A DNA stretch of 64,000 nt from Flavimaribacter sp039888615 (GTDB lineage: Bacteria > Pseudomonadota > Alphaproteobacteria > Rhizobiales > Rhizobiaceae). The translations under genes were made by a program, and so were the position numbers. A model generated the notes under the pieces. The model had not been told where the DNA came from and made no database searches. It saw nothing but the letters and a program-made list of their open reading frames with translations. Positions 48,702 through 56,706 of this stretch are shown piece after piece (the stretch's first letter is position 1; every line of letters begins with the position of its first letter). Location of the stretch: assembly GCA_039888615.1 (NCBI GenBank), contig JBDQQS010000002.1; one strand, given 5' to 3'.

Positions 48702-50582
48702 ATGCGTGTGATCGTAACGGCTCTGATTTTTACGTTGGCGGTGGGTCTGGTTTTGCCGACGACACAGCCCGTCAAAGCAGAAAATGGCATATGGAATATT
48801 TTTCGCAACAAGGAGCGGCGTGAGCGCCGCCAAGATTTGCGTCAACAGCGCCAAGTCGAAATTCAGCGTCGCCAGGCAGCTTCCACGCCGACGGTAAAGG
48901 TCAGTTCTCCGCGCTACTACAATTACAAACCGGATGCGATGAAGGCGATGGACCTGAGCGTGCTGGCCAATTCTAATCCCGCCGAACTTCATCCGATGCA
49001 CCGGCCGCCATCCGTCGATCCCATGCAGGAGAGCCGTCAAAATCTCGATGGTTATCGGGTTACGGTCTTTCCGGAAGTGGGCGAAGCGATTGTTAATTAC
49101 TACAAGAACAATTCCGGTTTGATCTGGGTTTCCGGTGATCAGGCCAACGACAGGGCGCGCGAGGCGCTTGAAACCATGGCGCGCGCCGACGAAGTTGGTC
49201 TCGATCCGGCGATGTATCAGCTTGATCCTCCCGATTCTGATTACGATGCGTCCGATATGGAAGCGAGACAACGCGAACTGATCCGTTTCGAAATGGACAT
49301 GAGCGCGAAAGCGCTGACCTACATCCTCGATGCGACGCGCGGCCTCGTCGATCCCAACAGGCTGTCCGGATATCACGACCTGGAACGCAACACCGTCGAT
49401 TTCGAACCGGTGATGCTGAAACTCTCGGTTAGCGATGATATCGAAAGCGATCTGCTGAACAGCAATCCGCGCAATGACAAGTTCCTGGCTTTGCAGCAGG
49501 AACTCGCCCGTCTGCAGGAAATCGACGAGAAGGAACATGTCGAGATTGCGGAAGGCACGTTTCTGAAACCCGGAACGTCCAATCCGGAGCTTGCCAACGT
49601 CATAAAGGCCATACAGCTTCGGGGGTCGGATACCCTGCTGATGAACCACAGCCTGACCTTTGTCGAGTTCGAAAAATCGGACAGCGACGTCTACACGCCG
49701 GAGCTCGTCAACCTGGTCAAGGATTTCCAGAAGGAAAACGGTCTGAGCGCGGACGGGATCGTCGGTCGCAACACCATCGCCAGGATGGAAGGCGTGACAA
49801 ACGCCGACAAGATCGAAATGGTGAAGCTGGCGATGGAGCGCCTGCGGTGGCTGCCGAAAGAACTCGGGCCGCGCCGCGTCTTCGTAAATCAGGCAGCCTT
49901 CATGGCTGACTATGTCGAAAACGACAAGGTGGCGTTGTCCATGCGCGTCGTGGTCGGAACAAGGGCCAACCAGACCAATTTTTTCAGAGATGAGATCGAG
50001 ACGGTGGAATACAATCCCTACTGGGGCGTGCCAGGTTCGATCATCGTCAACGAAATGCTGCCTCGGCTGCGCGGCAATCCACACTATCTCGACAGCCTCG
50101 GGTACGAAGTCACGGACCGAAGGGGGCGTCGGATTTCATCGGCCAGCGTGAACTGGTATTCGGTTGGCGCGAATTCGATTCCCGTGGATGTGCGTCAGCC
50201 GCCCGGTCCGAAAAACGCGCTCGGCGAACTCAAGATTCTTTTCCCGAATTCGCACGCGATTTACATGCACGATACGCCTTCCAAGAGCCTTTTCGAAAAG
50301 GATAAGCGCGCCTACAGCCACGGATGTATCCGCTTGCAGGACCCTCGCGCGATGGCGGCGGCTGTGCTTGGCAAGTCGCGCGATCACGTGGCCGCCCAGA
50401 TATCACAGGGCCGCAATCTGTCCGAAGAGGTGCCGGTCAAGATGCCCGTTTACATCTCCTATTTTACCGCTTGGCCGGATGACAGCGGTAAGGTCGGATA
50501 TTTCGCTGACACCTATGATCGCGACAAATATCTGGGTCAGGCTGTGGAGAAGACCGGCAAGTCCCGCGCCGCCAACGGGTAA
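48702..50582 (+). CDS. L,D-transpeptidase, YcbB/LdtD-like
   Basis: A 626-residue exported cell-wall enzyme. A signal peptide (VIVTALIFTLAVGLVLP, cleavage near VKA) is followed by a basic region, an L,D-transpeptidase scaffold domain, a peptidoglycan-binding domain (LVKDFQKENGLSADGIVGRN) and a YkuD catalytic domain with the motif SHGCIRL, whose Cys542 is the nucleophile. The large size and domain order fit E. coli YcbB/LdtD, which makes 3-3 cross-links and supports growth under envelope stress or beta-lactams. A perfect EcfG promoter suggests induction by general stress. Confidence 0.94.
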   Translation: MRVIVTALIFTLAVGLVLPTTQPVKAENGIWNIFRNKERRERRQDLRQQRQVEIQRRQAASTPTVKVSSPRYYNYKPDAMKAMDLSVLANSNPAELHPMHRPPSVDPMQESRQNLDGYRVTVFPEVGEAIVNYYKNNSGLIWVSGDQANDRAREALETMARADEVGLDPAMYQLDPPDSDYDASDMEARQRELIRFEMDMSAKALTYILDATRGLVDPNRLSGYHDLERNTVDFEPVMLKLSVSDDIESDLLNSNPRNDKFLALQQELARLQEIDEKEHVEIAEGTFLKPGTSNPELANVIKAIQLRGSDTLLMNHSLTFVEFEKSDSDVYTPELVNLVKDFQKENGLSADGIVGRNTIARMEGVTNADKIEMVKLAMERLRWLPKELGPRRVFVNQAAFMADYVENDKVALSMRVVVGTRANQTNFFRDEIETVEYNPYWGVPGSIIVNEMLPRLRGNPHYLDSLGYEVTDRRGRRISSASVNWYSVGANSIPVDVRQPPGPKNALGELKILFPNSHAIYMHDTPSKSLFEKDKRAYSHGCIRLQDPRAMAAAVLGKSRDHVAAQISQGRNLSEEVPVKMPVYISYFTAWPDDSGKVGYFADTYDRDKYLGQAVEKTGKSRAANG

Positions 50583-50649
50583 GGTCAAAGCGGATCGGTG
50601 GGGCGGCGTGAAGCGTTGGCTCCACCGGTCGCCATCATGCTGACGGGCT

Positions 50650-50889
50650 TTATCCGTTCAGAGTTTCTTCGGGCAGCTTGAGCGCACTTGCGATGCGGCG
50701 AAGAAGCGTTTCATCTGTTTCCTCTCCGCTTTCAATTCTTGCGATATCGCTGGTTGTCAGCCCACAGGTCACCGCCAGATCATCAAGACTGTAACCGAAG
50801 GACTCGCGAATCGATCTCACGGCGTTTCCGCGTGTCGTGGATGCGATTTCAGACGTTTCCGAGGTTTTGATATCTGGTTTGACAGTCAT
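50650..50889 (-). CDS. Small helix-turn-helix (XRE-type) regulator
   Basis: A 79-residue stand-alone DNA-binding protein. After about 20 variable residues comes an XRE/Cro helix-turn-helix: VRSIRESFGYSLDDLAVTCG and TTSDIARIESG, then LLRRIASALKLPEETL. There is no ligand or dimerisation domain beyond it. The chosen ATG gives a compact protein; a frame extension to 51051 lacks protein-like composition. It converges with the transpeptidase gene and has a 273-base non-coding region upstream. No toxin gene is adjacent. Confidence 0.82.
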   Translation of the reverse strand: MTVKPDIKTSETSEIASTTRGNAVRSIRESFGYSLDDLAVTCGLTTSDIARIESGEETDETLLRRIASALKLPEETLNG

Positions 50890-51162
50890 GGGGAGCGTTC
50901 TCTCAATATAATCGTGCAAACGAGACGAATGGATGGCTGCGATGCTGGAAACCAGACACGACACGCTACCTTTGCGGAGCGGCCGCATGGCTGAAATTGT
51001 GGAACTTTTAGTCCGGTTTTCAGATTTTTGCAACGCAGGATACAGGCGCATCCATTCGCTCGGCCGGGAACAGGGCCTGTCGACATATATGGGCGGTCTG
51101 GCGCAGAGGAAAAGGTCTGAACAATAATTGCCTGATCGCCGCCCGCGCCAGGTTGTGTATGT

Positions 51163-51858
51163 TCAGGCGCTTGCGGCGTTTTTCCTGTCCGCGGCGTCAA
51201 CGAGCGTGTTGACCAGTTCCGGCGTCAGCAAATTGAAATGGTCAATGATATGATCAGCGCCCAATTGCTCGACCGGTATGTCGGTGTAGCCAAACGTTAC
51301 CGCGATCGAAGGAACGCGGGCCTCGCGAGCAGCGACGATATCATTCGATGAATCGCCAATCATCACGGCTTTTTCGGCGCCGGATCTGCGGATCGTTTCC
51401 AGAACATGTTCCGGATCGGGTTTGCGAACGGCGATGCTGTCGCCGCCGAGAATCGTCACGAAACTACTCGTGAGGCCAAGACATTCGATCAGCCGCACCG
51501 CCAGCTGTTCCAGCTTGTTGGTGCAGATCGCCATCGGCATTCCCGCTTCGCTCAATCGGGACATTGCGGCGTTGAGGCCGGGATAGAGAGCAGACTCACC
51601 CGGCATCGATTCCGCGTAGAACGCCAGAAAACGGTCGAACAGCGTTTCGAATTCCTCTGCGGACACTGGTCTTTCCCGCATTTCGAGGGCCCGCTGTATC
51701 ATCACCCTGGCGCCGCGGCCGACGAGAAAACTCATATCGTCATACTGCACGGGTTCAACGCCGACCGGTTCGATCGCATGATTGAGACTGGCCATCAGAT
51801 CCGGCGCCGTGTGGATGAGAGTGCCATCCAAATCGAAGATGACTAGGGGCTGTGTCAT
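51163..51858 (-). CDS. gph: Phosphoglycolate phosphatase-like HAD hydrolase
   Basis: A 231-residue HAD-superfamily phosphatase. Motif I is FDLDGTLIHTAPDL, motif II ICTNK, motif III Lys in RKPDPEHV and motif IV GDSSNDI. The cap domain after motif I and the overall pattern match Gph, which clears 2-phosphoglycolate from DNA repair and oxygenase by-products. Rhizobial gph is often next to rpiA, as here (divergent, 176 bases), supporting the call. A phosphatase of related specificity cannot be excluded. Confidence 0.87.
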   Translation of the reverse strand: MTQPLVIFDLDGTLIHTAPDLMASLNHAIEPVGVEPVQYDDMSFLVGRGARVMIQRALEMRERPVSAEEFETLFDRFLAFYAESMPGESALYPGLNAAMSRLSEAGMPMAICTNKLEQLAVRLIECLGLTSSFVTILGGDSIAVRKPDPEHVLETIRRSGAEKAVMIGDSSNDIVAAREARVPSIAVTFGYTDIPVEQLGADHIIDHFNLLTPELVNTLVDAADRKNAASA

Positions 51859-52034
51859 GGAATTTTCCGGTTTGGGCAGGGATGGGTGTTTGGTTACGGC
51901 AGCTCGGCTGCGAAGGCAAGGCCTCACGCTTTTCATTTTATCCAACTCGACGGCTCAGTCCGTATAACGTCTTTGCTTGTTGTCTGCGACGTGCTAACAG
52001 CCCGTCACGGTCAATGAAGGGGAGCGGATGGCGC

Positions 52035-52727
52035 ATGGATGCGCGCGCGCTGAAAATCGAGGCGGCGAAGGTCGCGCTGAGCTATGTCGAGGACGGCATG
52101 CGGCTCGGCATCGGAACAGGTTCTACGGCCGAGGAATTCGTCAATCTTCTTGCTGAAAAGGTCGATGGAGGGTTTCATGTGAAGGGCGTCCCGACGTCCG
52201 AAAAAACCGCTCATCTGTGCGTCCAGCTTGGCATTCCGCTTTATTCGCTCGACGAAATGCCCGAGCTCGATCTGACCATCGACGGAACCGACGAAGTCGA
52301 TGGCGATCTGCGCTTGATCAAAGGCGGAGGAGGGGCTTTGCTGCGCGAAAAAATCGTGGCGTGCGCCTCCGGCAAGATGATCGTCATCGCAGACGAAAGC
52401 AAACAGGTCGAAACCCTCGGAGCGTTTCCGCTTCCAATCGAAGCGATGCCGTTCGGGCTCGAAGCCACGCGCAAGGCGATCGCCAACGCGGCAGAAAAGC
52501 TTGGCCTGACGGGCGAGATCGCGCTTCGCCAGGACCGGGACGGACCGTTTGAAACGGACGGTGGACACTATATACTCGATGCATCATTTGGCCGTATTCC
52601 GGATGCAGAAGCCCTTTCTGAGTCCTTGAACGCCATTCCGGGTGTCGTCGAGCACGGATTGTTTCTCAATATCGCGTCCGCTGCAATTATTGCCGGTTCG
52701 TCCGGCGTGCGGACTTTGACTGCCTAA
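52035..52727 (+). CDS. rpiA: Ribose-5-phosphate isomerase A
   Basis: RpiA interconverts ribose-5-phosphate and ribulose-5-phosphate in the pentose phosphate pathway. The 230-residue protein has GIGTGSTAEEF, DLTIDGTDEVDGDLRLIKGG and GALLREKIVA, containing the active-site Asp, Glu and Lys. GGGGAG lies about 10 bases before the chosen ATG; an in-frame ATG 21 bases upstream is possible but would overlap that ribosome site. It is followed 14 bases later by the DUF2059 gene, probably cotranscribed. Confidence 0.96.
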   Translation: MDARALKIEAAKVALSYVEDGMRLGIGTGSTAEEFVNLLAEKVDGGFHVKGVPTSEKTAHLCVQLGIPLYSLDEMPELDLTIDGTDEVDGDLRLIKGGGGALLREKIVACASGKMIVIADESKQVETLGAFPLPIEAMPFGLEATRKAIANAAEKLGLTGEIALRQDRDGPFETDGGHYILDASFGRIPDAEALSESLNAIPGVVEHGLFLNIASAAIIAGSSGVRTLTA

Positions 52728-52741
52728 AGAGATCAGGAGTT

Positions 52742-53305
52742 ATGAACACAATGAACAAGGCTACGGGAATTCGCCAACTGAGATTCGCCCTTTGCGGGGC
52801 TATGGTGCTGGGGGTTGCTGCGCCGGCTTTCGCGCAGGAACCTTCTGCAGAGCACATCGCCGCCGCCCGTCAGGCGATCAGGGCGCTCGGCGCGACGCAG
52901 CAGTTCGACGCGATCCTTCCCAATGCGGCCCAGGGCCTCAAGGCGAGCCTGATCCAGACTGCGCCCAACATGCAGGACGTCATCGCCGCGACTGTCGATG
53001 AGACCGCGATCAGCATGGTTGGTCGCCGCGCCGATCTCGAGAGGGAAGCGGCTTCCATATACGCCAAGAATTTCTCGATCGAGGATCTGAACGCGATCAC
53101 GCAATTCTATCAAAGCCCGGCCGGTCAGCAGTTGCTGGAAACCGGACCGCTTGTCACCCGCGAATTGCTGCGCGCGGCGGAAGTCTGGTCGAATGGCATT
53201 TCCCGCGATCTGACGATCCAGACCGAAGAGACATTGCGCGATCGTCTCGGCGAGGCTCCGTCTGCGCAAACGCCTGATACGGATGACGGCTCCGAAGGAA
53301 ACTGA
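52742..53305 (+). CDS. DUF2059 domain-containing exported protein
   Basis: A 187-residue protein with a signal peptide (LRFALCGAMVLGVAAPAFA, cleavage before QEP) and a DUF2059 domain at about residues 85-150, with FSIEDLNAITQFYQSPAGQQ as its clearest segment. DUF2059 proteins are periplasmic and of unknown function. The rpiA-DUF2059-gor order is, as I recall it, common in Rhizobiales. The final 20 residues are polar and low-complexity. AGGAG lies 6-7 bases before the ATG. Confidence 0.9.
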   Translation: MNTMNKATGIRQLRFALCGAMVLGVAAPAFAQEPSAEHIAAARQAIRALGATQQFDAILPNAAQGLKASLIQTAPNMQDVIAATVDETAISMVGRRADLEREAASIYAKNFSIEDLNAITQFYQSPAGQQLLETGPLVTRELLRAAEVWSNGISRDLTIQTEETLRDRLGEAPSAQTPDTDDGSEGN

Positions 53306-53347
53306 TAGCCCGCCGGTTTTCTGCGGTCGCGGCTTCAGCAAGGAACA

Positions 53348-53378
53348 GGCGGCGTCGGGCGTTTTTTGACGCCCCGCC
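53348..53378 (+). terminator. Possible hairpin terminator between DUF2059 and gor
   Basis: GGC-GGCGTC pairs with GACGCC-cc-GCC around an 11-base loop that contains TTTTTT. The T-run is in the loop, not after the stem, so termination efficiency is doubtful. Confidence 0.3.
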
Positions 53379-53418
53379 GCTTGAACGCGCGTTTTACCTA
53401 TCGACAGGGATGTAAACC

Positions 53419-54810
53419 ATGTCTGACTACGATTATGATTTCTTCGTGATCGGCGGCGGCTCGGGCGGAGTCAGGGCTGCGAGGCTTGCCGCGTCGATGG
53501 GCAAGAAAGTCGGCGTTGCGGAAGAGTTTCGTTATGGCGGAACCTGTGTCATCCGCGGCTGCGTTCCCAAGAAACTCTTTGTCTATGCGTCCCAGTTCAT
53601 TGAACATTTCGAGGACGCGCACGGCTATGGCTGGACTGTTGGCGAGACCCGCTTCGACTGGAACGAACTGGTCTCCAACAAGGACAAGGAAATTGCCCGC
53701 CTCGAAGCCGCCTACCGCAAGGGCCTCAGCAACGCCGGCGCCGAGATCTTCGACAGTCGCGCCGAACTGGTCGACGACCACCGCATCCGCATCGTCTCCA
53801 GCGGCAAGACGGTCACCGCCAAAAACATCCTGCTGGCGACGGGCGGGCGCCCCGACGATAGCCACGCGATTAACGGCGGAGAACTGGCGATCACCTCCAA
53901 CGAGGCTTTTCATCTTGAGCGGCTACCGAAGTCCATTCTGATCGCAGGCGGCGGCTACATAGCGGTGGAGTTCGCGAACATCTTCCACGGTCTCGGCGTC
54001 GAGACGACGCTGATCTATCGCGGTCGTGAAATCCTGAAGAATTTCGACATGGACATGCGCCGCACGCTGCACGCCACGATGGAGGAAAAGGGTATCCGTA
54101 TCCTCTGCGGAGAGGTGATCGACCGCATTACGCGCTCCGCCGACGAGCGGCTTGACGTGATCACCTCGGGCGATCGCAACCTGAAGGTCGACGAGGTGAT
54201 GCTGGCGCTCGGGCGCACGCCGAACACAGACGGTCTTGGCCTCGAAGCGGCTGGCGTTGTGACAGACGACAAGGGCGCGATTGTCGTCGACGAATATATG
54301 CGCACGAATGTCGATCACATCTTCGCCGTTGGCGACGTGACCGACCGGGTTCAGCTGACGCCGGTTGCGATTCACGAATCCATGTGCGTCATCGAGACGC
54401 TGTTCCGGGACAATCCGACCCGTCCGGATCACGATACGATTGCAACGGCGGTCTTTTCCCAGCCGGAGATCGGCACAGTCGGACAGACAGAAGACGATGC
54501 GACCGAAAAGCTCGCCGAGGTCGAAATCTATCGCGCGGTCTTCCGCCCGATGAAACACACGTTGTCGGGCCGGCAGGAGAAGATGGTCATGAAGCTGGTG
54601 GTCGATGGTCAGAACCGAAAGGTCGTCGGCGCCCATATTCTTGGACCCGACGCCGGCGAAATGGCGCAATTGCTCGCCATCCCGATCAAGGCGGGCTGCA
54701 GCAAGGAAGATTTCGATCGCACTATGGCCGTCCACCCCACCGCCGCGGAAGAACTCGTCACCATGTACAACCCGACCTACCGGATCAAGGACGGCGTCAG
54801 GGTCGATTGA
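53419..54810 (+). CDS. gor: Glutathione-disulfide reductase
   Basis: A 463-residue FAD-dependent disulfide oxidoreductase that keeps glutathione reduced with NADPH. The FAD motif is VIGGGSGGVRAAR, the redox-active pair is Cys43 and Cys48 in GTCVIRGCVPKK, the NADPH-binding domain begins ILIAGGGYIAVEFA and the C-terminal interface carries the catalytic His in AVHPTAAEE. The RGCVPKK form of the redox loop is typical of alphaproteobacterial GR. The gene ends 6 bases from the convergent hydrolase. Confidence 0.95.
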   Translation: MSDYDYDFFVIGGGSGGVRAARLAASMGKKVGVAEEFRYGGTCVIRGCVPKKLFVYASQFIEHFEDAHGYGWTVGETRFDWNELVSNKDKEIARLEAAYRKGLSNAGAEIFDSRAELVDDHRIRIVSSGKTVTAKNILLATGGRPDDSHAINGGELAITSNEAFHLERLPKSILIAGGGYIAVEFANIFHGLGVETTLIYRGREILKNFDMDMRRTLHATMEEKGIRILCGEVIDRITRSADERLDVITSGDRNLKVDEVMLALGRTPNTDGLGLEAAGVVTDDKGAIVVDEYMRTNVDHIFAVGDVTDRVQLTPVAIHESMCVIETLFRDNPTRPDHDTIATAVFSQPEIGTVGQTEDDATEKLAEVEIYRAVFRPMKHTLSGRQEKMVMKLVVDGQNRKVVGAHILGPDAGEMAQLLAIPIKAGCSKEDFDRTMAVHPTAAEELVTMYNPTYRIKDGVRVD

Positions 54811-54816
54811 CCATCG

Positions 54817-55776
54817 CTACCGCGAAGCCGTCATGACCGGTTCGTGGCTCAATACCCAGTTCATGATATCCGGCCACAGCGTTTCCCTGAAACGCGATCG
54901 GAAAAAGCCGAGATGACCGATCTCCGGTTCTGTGGTCATGTCCGGCGATAGCCAGACCTCGCTGATATCCGCATTGGAATAATGTTTGAGAAGGCCGTGG
55001 ACAGCGCGCGGCGTACCCCACAGATCGTCTGTCATTCCGACGGATAAGAGCGGGATCGTCACGGTGGCGTATCCCTTCCGTGCGCCGACTTGCGGATCGT
55101 CGAAGAAATACTCATGGTGATTGCACCATCGGGTCCAGTCCTGGAACACTGAAGAGGGGATGCTCTCGCCAAGTCCCATGAACGGCATGGTGCGTCCGAA
55201 GAGAGCCGTGACAGGCAGGCCGACCAAATTCATGCTGATCAGGTTTTGCCAGGGCGTGTCGGTGCCGCGCCAATAGCCGGAAAGGCTGGCCACCAGGCAG
55301 TAGCGGCTGAAGCGCTGCGGGTCGCCACAAATGCCCAGCGCCTGACCGCCAAAGGATTGCCCGACGCCGACCATTTCATGGCCGGGGGCTTCCTTGTCGA
55401 GCCGCCGCATCGCAGCCGCCATGTCCTGTATCGCCCAGTCGCGCATATTGATGCGCTGCGTCCAGCCTTTGGGCCGGGGTGATTGCGGGGTTCCGCGATA
55501 ATCGTAGGTCAGCACGGCGCGGCTGCCGTTCTCTACCAAGGCCCGCGCGAAAGACGCATAAAATCCTCGCGGCGCGCCGGTTGCAGATGAAATCAGCACG
55601 GACGGTTTCGAGTTCTCTCCGCTCTTGGCGGTGAAAAGAGTACCTGTCAGCGGAAATCCGTCATCGCATTCGAATGTGACGATGGTCTCTCTCACTGAAG
55701 GTTCGCCGGACATCACTGGTGCTGGCCCATTGATGCTTTCCTTTTGTGAAACAATCACTTCCTGTCCGGGGTTCAT
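54817..55776 (-). CDS. Alpha/beta hydrolase (YheT-like/serine aminopeptidase type)
   Basis: A 319-residue alpha/beta hydrolase. The GYxGxP-like strand is LTYDYRGTPQSPRP, and the nucleophile elbow is GVGQSFGGQALG with Ser in GQSFG. Asp and His candidates appear in GMTDDLWG and EIGHLGFF. There is no signal peptide. The GXSXG form GQSFG and the two-strand insertion near the middle recall uncharacterised hydrolases annotated as alpha/beta-fold or YheT-like. It is divergent from the cyclotransferase gene with a 143-base gap carrying a palindrome. Confidence 0.85.
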   Translation of the reverse strand: MNPGQEVIVSQKESINGPAPVMSGEPSVRETIVTFECDDGFPLTGTLFTAKSGENSKPSVLISSATGAPRGFYASFARALVENGSRAVLTYDYRGTPQSPRPKGWTQRINMRDWAIQDMAAAMRRLDKEAPGHEMVGVGQSFGGQALGICGDPQRFSRYCLVASLSGYWRGTDTPWQNLISMNLVGLPVTALFGRTMPFMGLGESIPSSVFQDWTRWCNHHEYFFDDPQVGARKGYATVTIPLLSVGMTDDLWGTPRAVHGLLKHYSNADISEVWLSPDMTTEPEIGHLGFFRSRFRETLWPDIMNWVLSHEPVMTASR

Positions 55777-55842
55777 AATCAGAATCCGTTATGTATCGAA
55801 ATTGGAAATTTGTGTCGGCAGCGTCTGATATGAACTCTAGCA

Positions 55843-55858
55843 TTGACGTTTACGTCAA
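55843..55858. promoter_or_regulatory. Candidate MerR-family operator (TTGACGT-TT-ACGTCAA)
   Basis: A perfect 7-base inverted repeat around a 2-base centre, in the gap between the divergent hydrolase (start 55776) and gamma-glutamylcyclotransferase (55920) genes. It closely resembles the TTGACGT/ACGTCAA sites of LiuR-like MerR regulators of branched-chain catabolism in proteobacteria. The left arm also matches a -35 (TTGACG). No MerR gene is in this window, so the cognate factor would be encoded elsewhere. Confidence 0.45.
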
Positions 55859-55919
55859 AGTCAATACGGCGAGATATTCCTGTTGTGAAAAATGCAATGT
55901 GGCTGTAGCAGATGCTCCC

Positions 55920-56573
55920 ATGACTGCTGAGCAATCCCCTGTGACAGATCTAAACGAATTTCGGGAACTCGCCGAAGAAGGGAGACTTGTCGCTTATTTC
56001 GGCTACGGATCGCTGGTCAACCGGCGAACCCTGAGAACGGCGTTTCTCGGCGCGTCCGCGGCGCGCGTGACGGGTTGGCGGCGATGCTGGCGTCCGCGCG
56101 ATCCCGAACTGGCCGCCCTGGGCCACGACGCGTCATTGCTGAGCGCGCGACCGCAGGAAGGCTCCGTGGTGGAAGGTCTCGTCGTCTATGATCGGCTGGA
56201 CCACCTGCCAAAGGTGGACAGGCGGGAGACCGGCTACAACCGCGTCAGCGTTGCGCCGGACCGCCTTGATTTTGTCGGCAGCGCGCTTGCCGATTGTCCG
56301 GTCTATATCTACGAGGCGAAGACCAACGATGCAGTGGACGATCCGGGCCACCCCATCCTGCAGTCCTATCTGGACGCGGTTTTGCAGGGATTTCTCGTCG
56401 AATTCGGCGAGCCGGGCGTACGCGGCTTTGTCGAGAATACGCTGGGGTTCGAGCGGCCGGTGCAGAGAGACAGAAAAAGTCCGATCTATCCGCGTTCGGT
56501 CGAATTGTCCGCCGCCGAGACGGAATTGTTCGACGGTTTGCTGCTTCGGCGCGGCGTAACCTGGCTGGATTGA
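55920..56573 (+). CDS. Gamma-glutamylcyclotransferase family protein
   Basis: About 217 residues of the gamma-glutamylcyclotransferase/ChaC-like fold: the substrate-binding YFGYGSLVNRRTL motif near residue 25 and a later catalytic Glu candidate in DRRETGYNRVSV. The fold releases 5-oxoproline from gamma-glutamyl amines or glutathione. I use the ATG just before the protein-like part; earlier in-frame ATGs (55791, 55830) would run through the palindrome and a Cys-rich, non-conserved stretch. None of these starts has a clear ribosome site. The nearby gor gene concerns glutathione as well, but not the same transcript. Confidence 0.8.
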   Translation: MTAEQSPVTDLNEFRELAEEGRLVAYFGYGSLVNRRTLRTAFLGASAARVTGWRRCWRPRDPELAALGHDASLLSARPQEGSVVEGLVVYDRLDHLPKVDRRETGYNRVSVAPDRLDFVGSALADCPVYIYEAKTNDAVDDPGHPILQSYLDAVLQGFLVEFGEPGVRGFVENTLGFERPVQRDRKSPIYPRSVELSAAETELFDGLLLRRGVTWLD

Positions 56574-56706
56574 CGGTCCCGATTTGGCCGTCTTGCAGCA
56601 TTATGACATGGCGAGGCGAATTGGCTGGCAATAGCCGGCAATTGCCGTTATAAGCGCGCCTCTGAGACGAAAGGGCCTCGCAAAAAACAACGGACAGGTG
56701 AGTGAT

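Noticed and set aside
50933..51127. 64-residue plus-strand ORF between the small HTH gene and gph
   Set aside because: No ribosome site, no recognisable fold and poor codon character; it overlaps the HTH promoter region.
53342..53363. EcfG-like motif GGAAC ... CGTT upstream of gor
   Set aside because: The spacer is 13 bases, too short for the 16-17 consensus; the area forms a hairpin instead.
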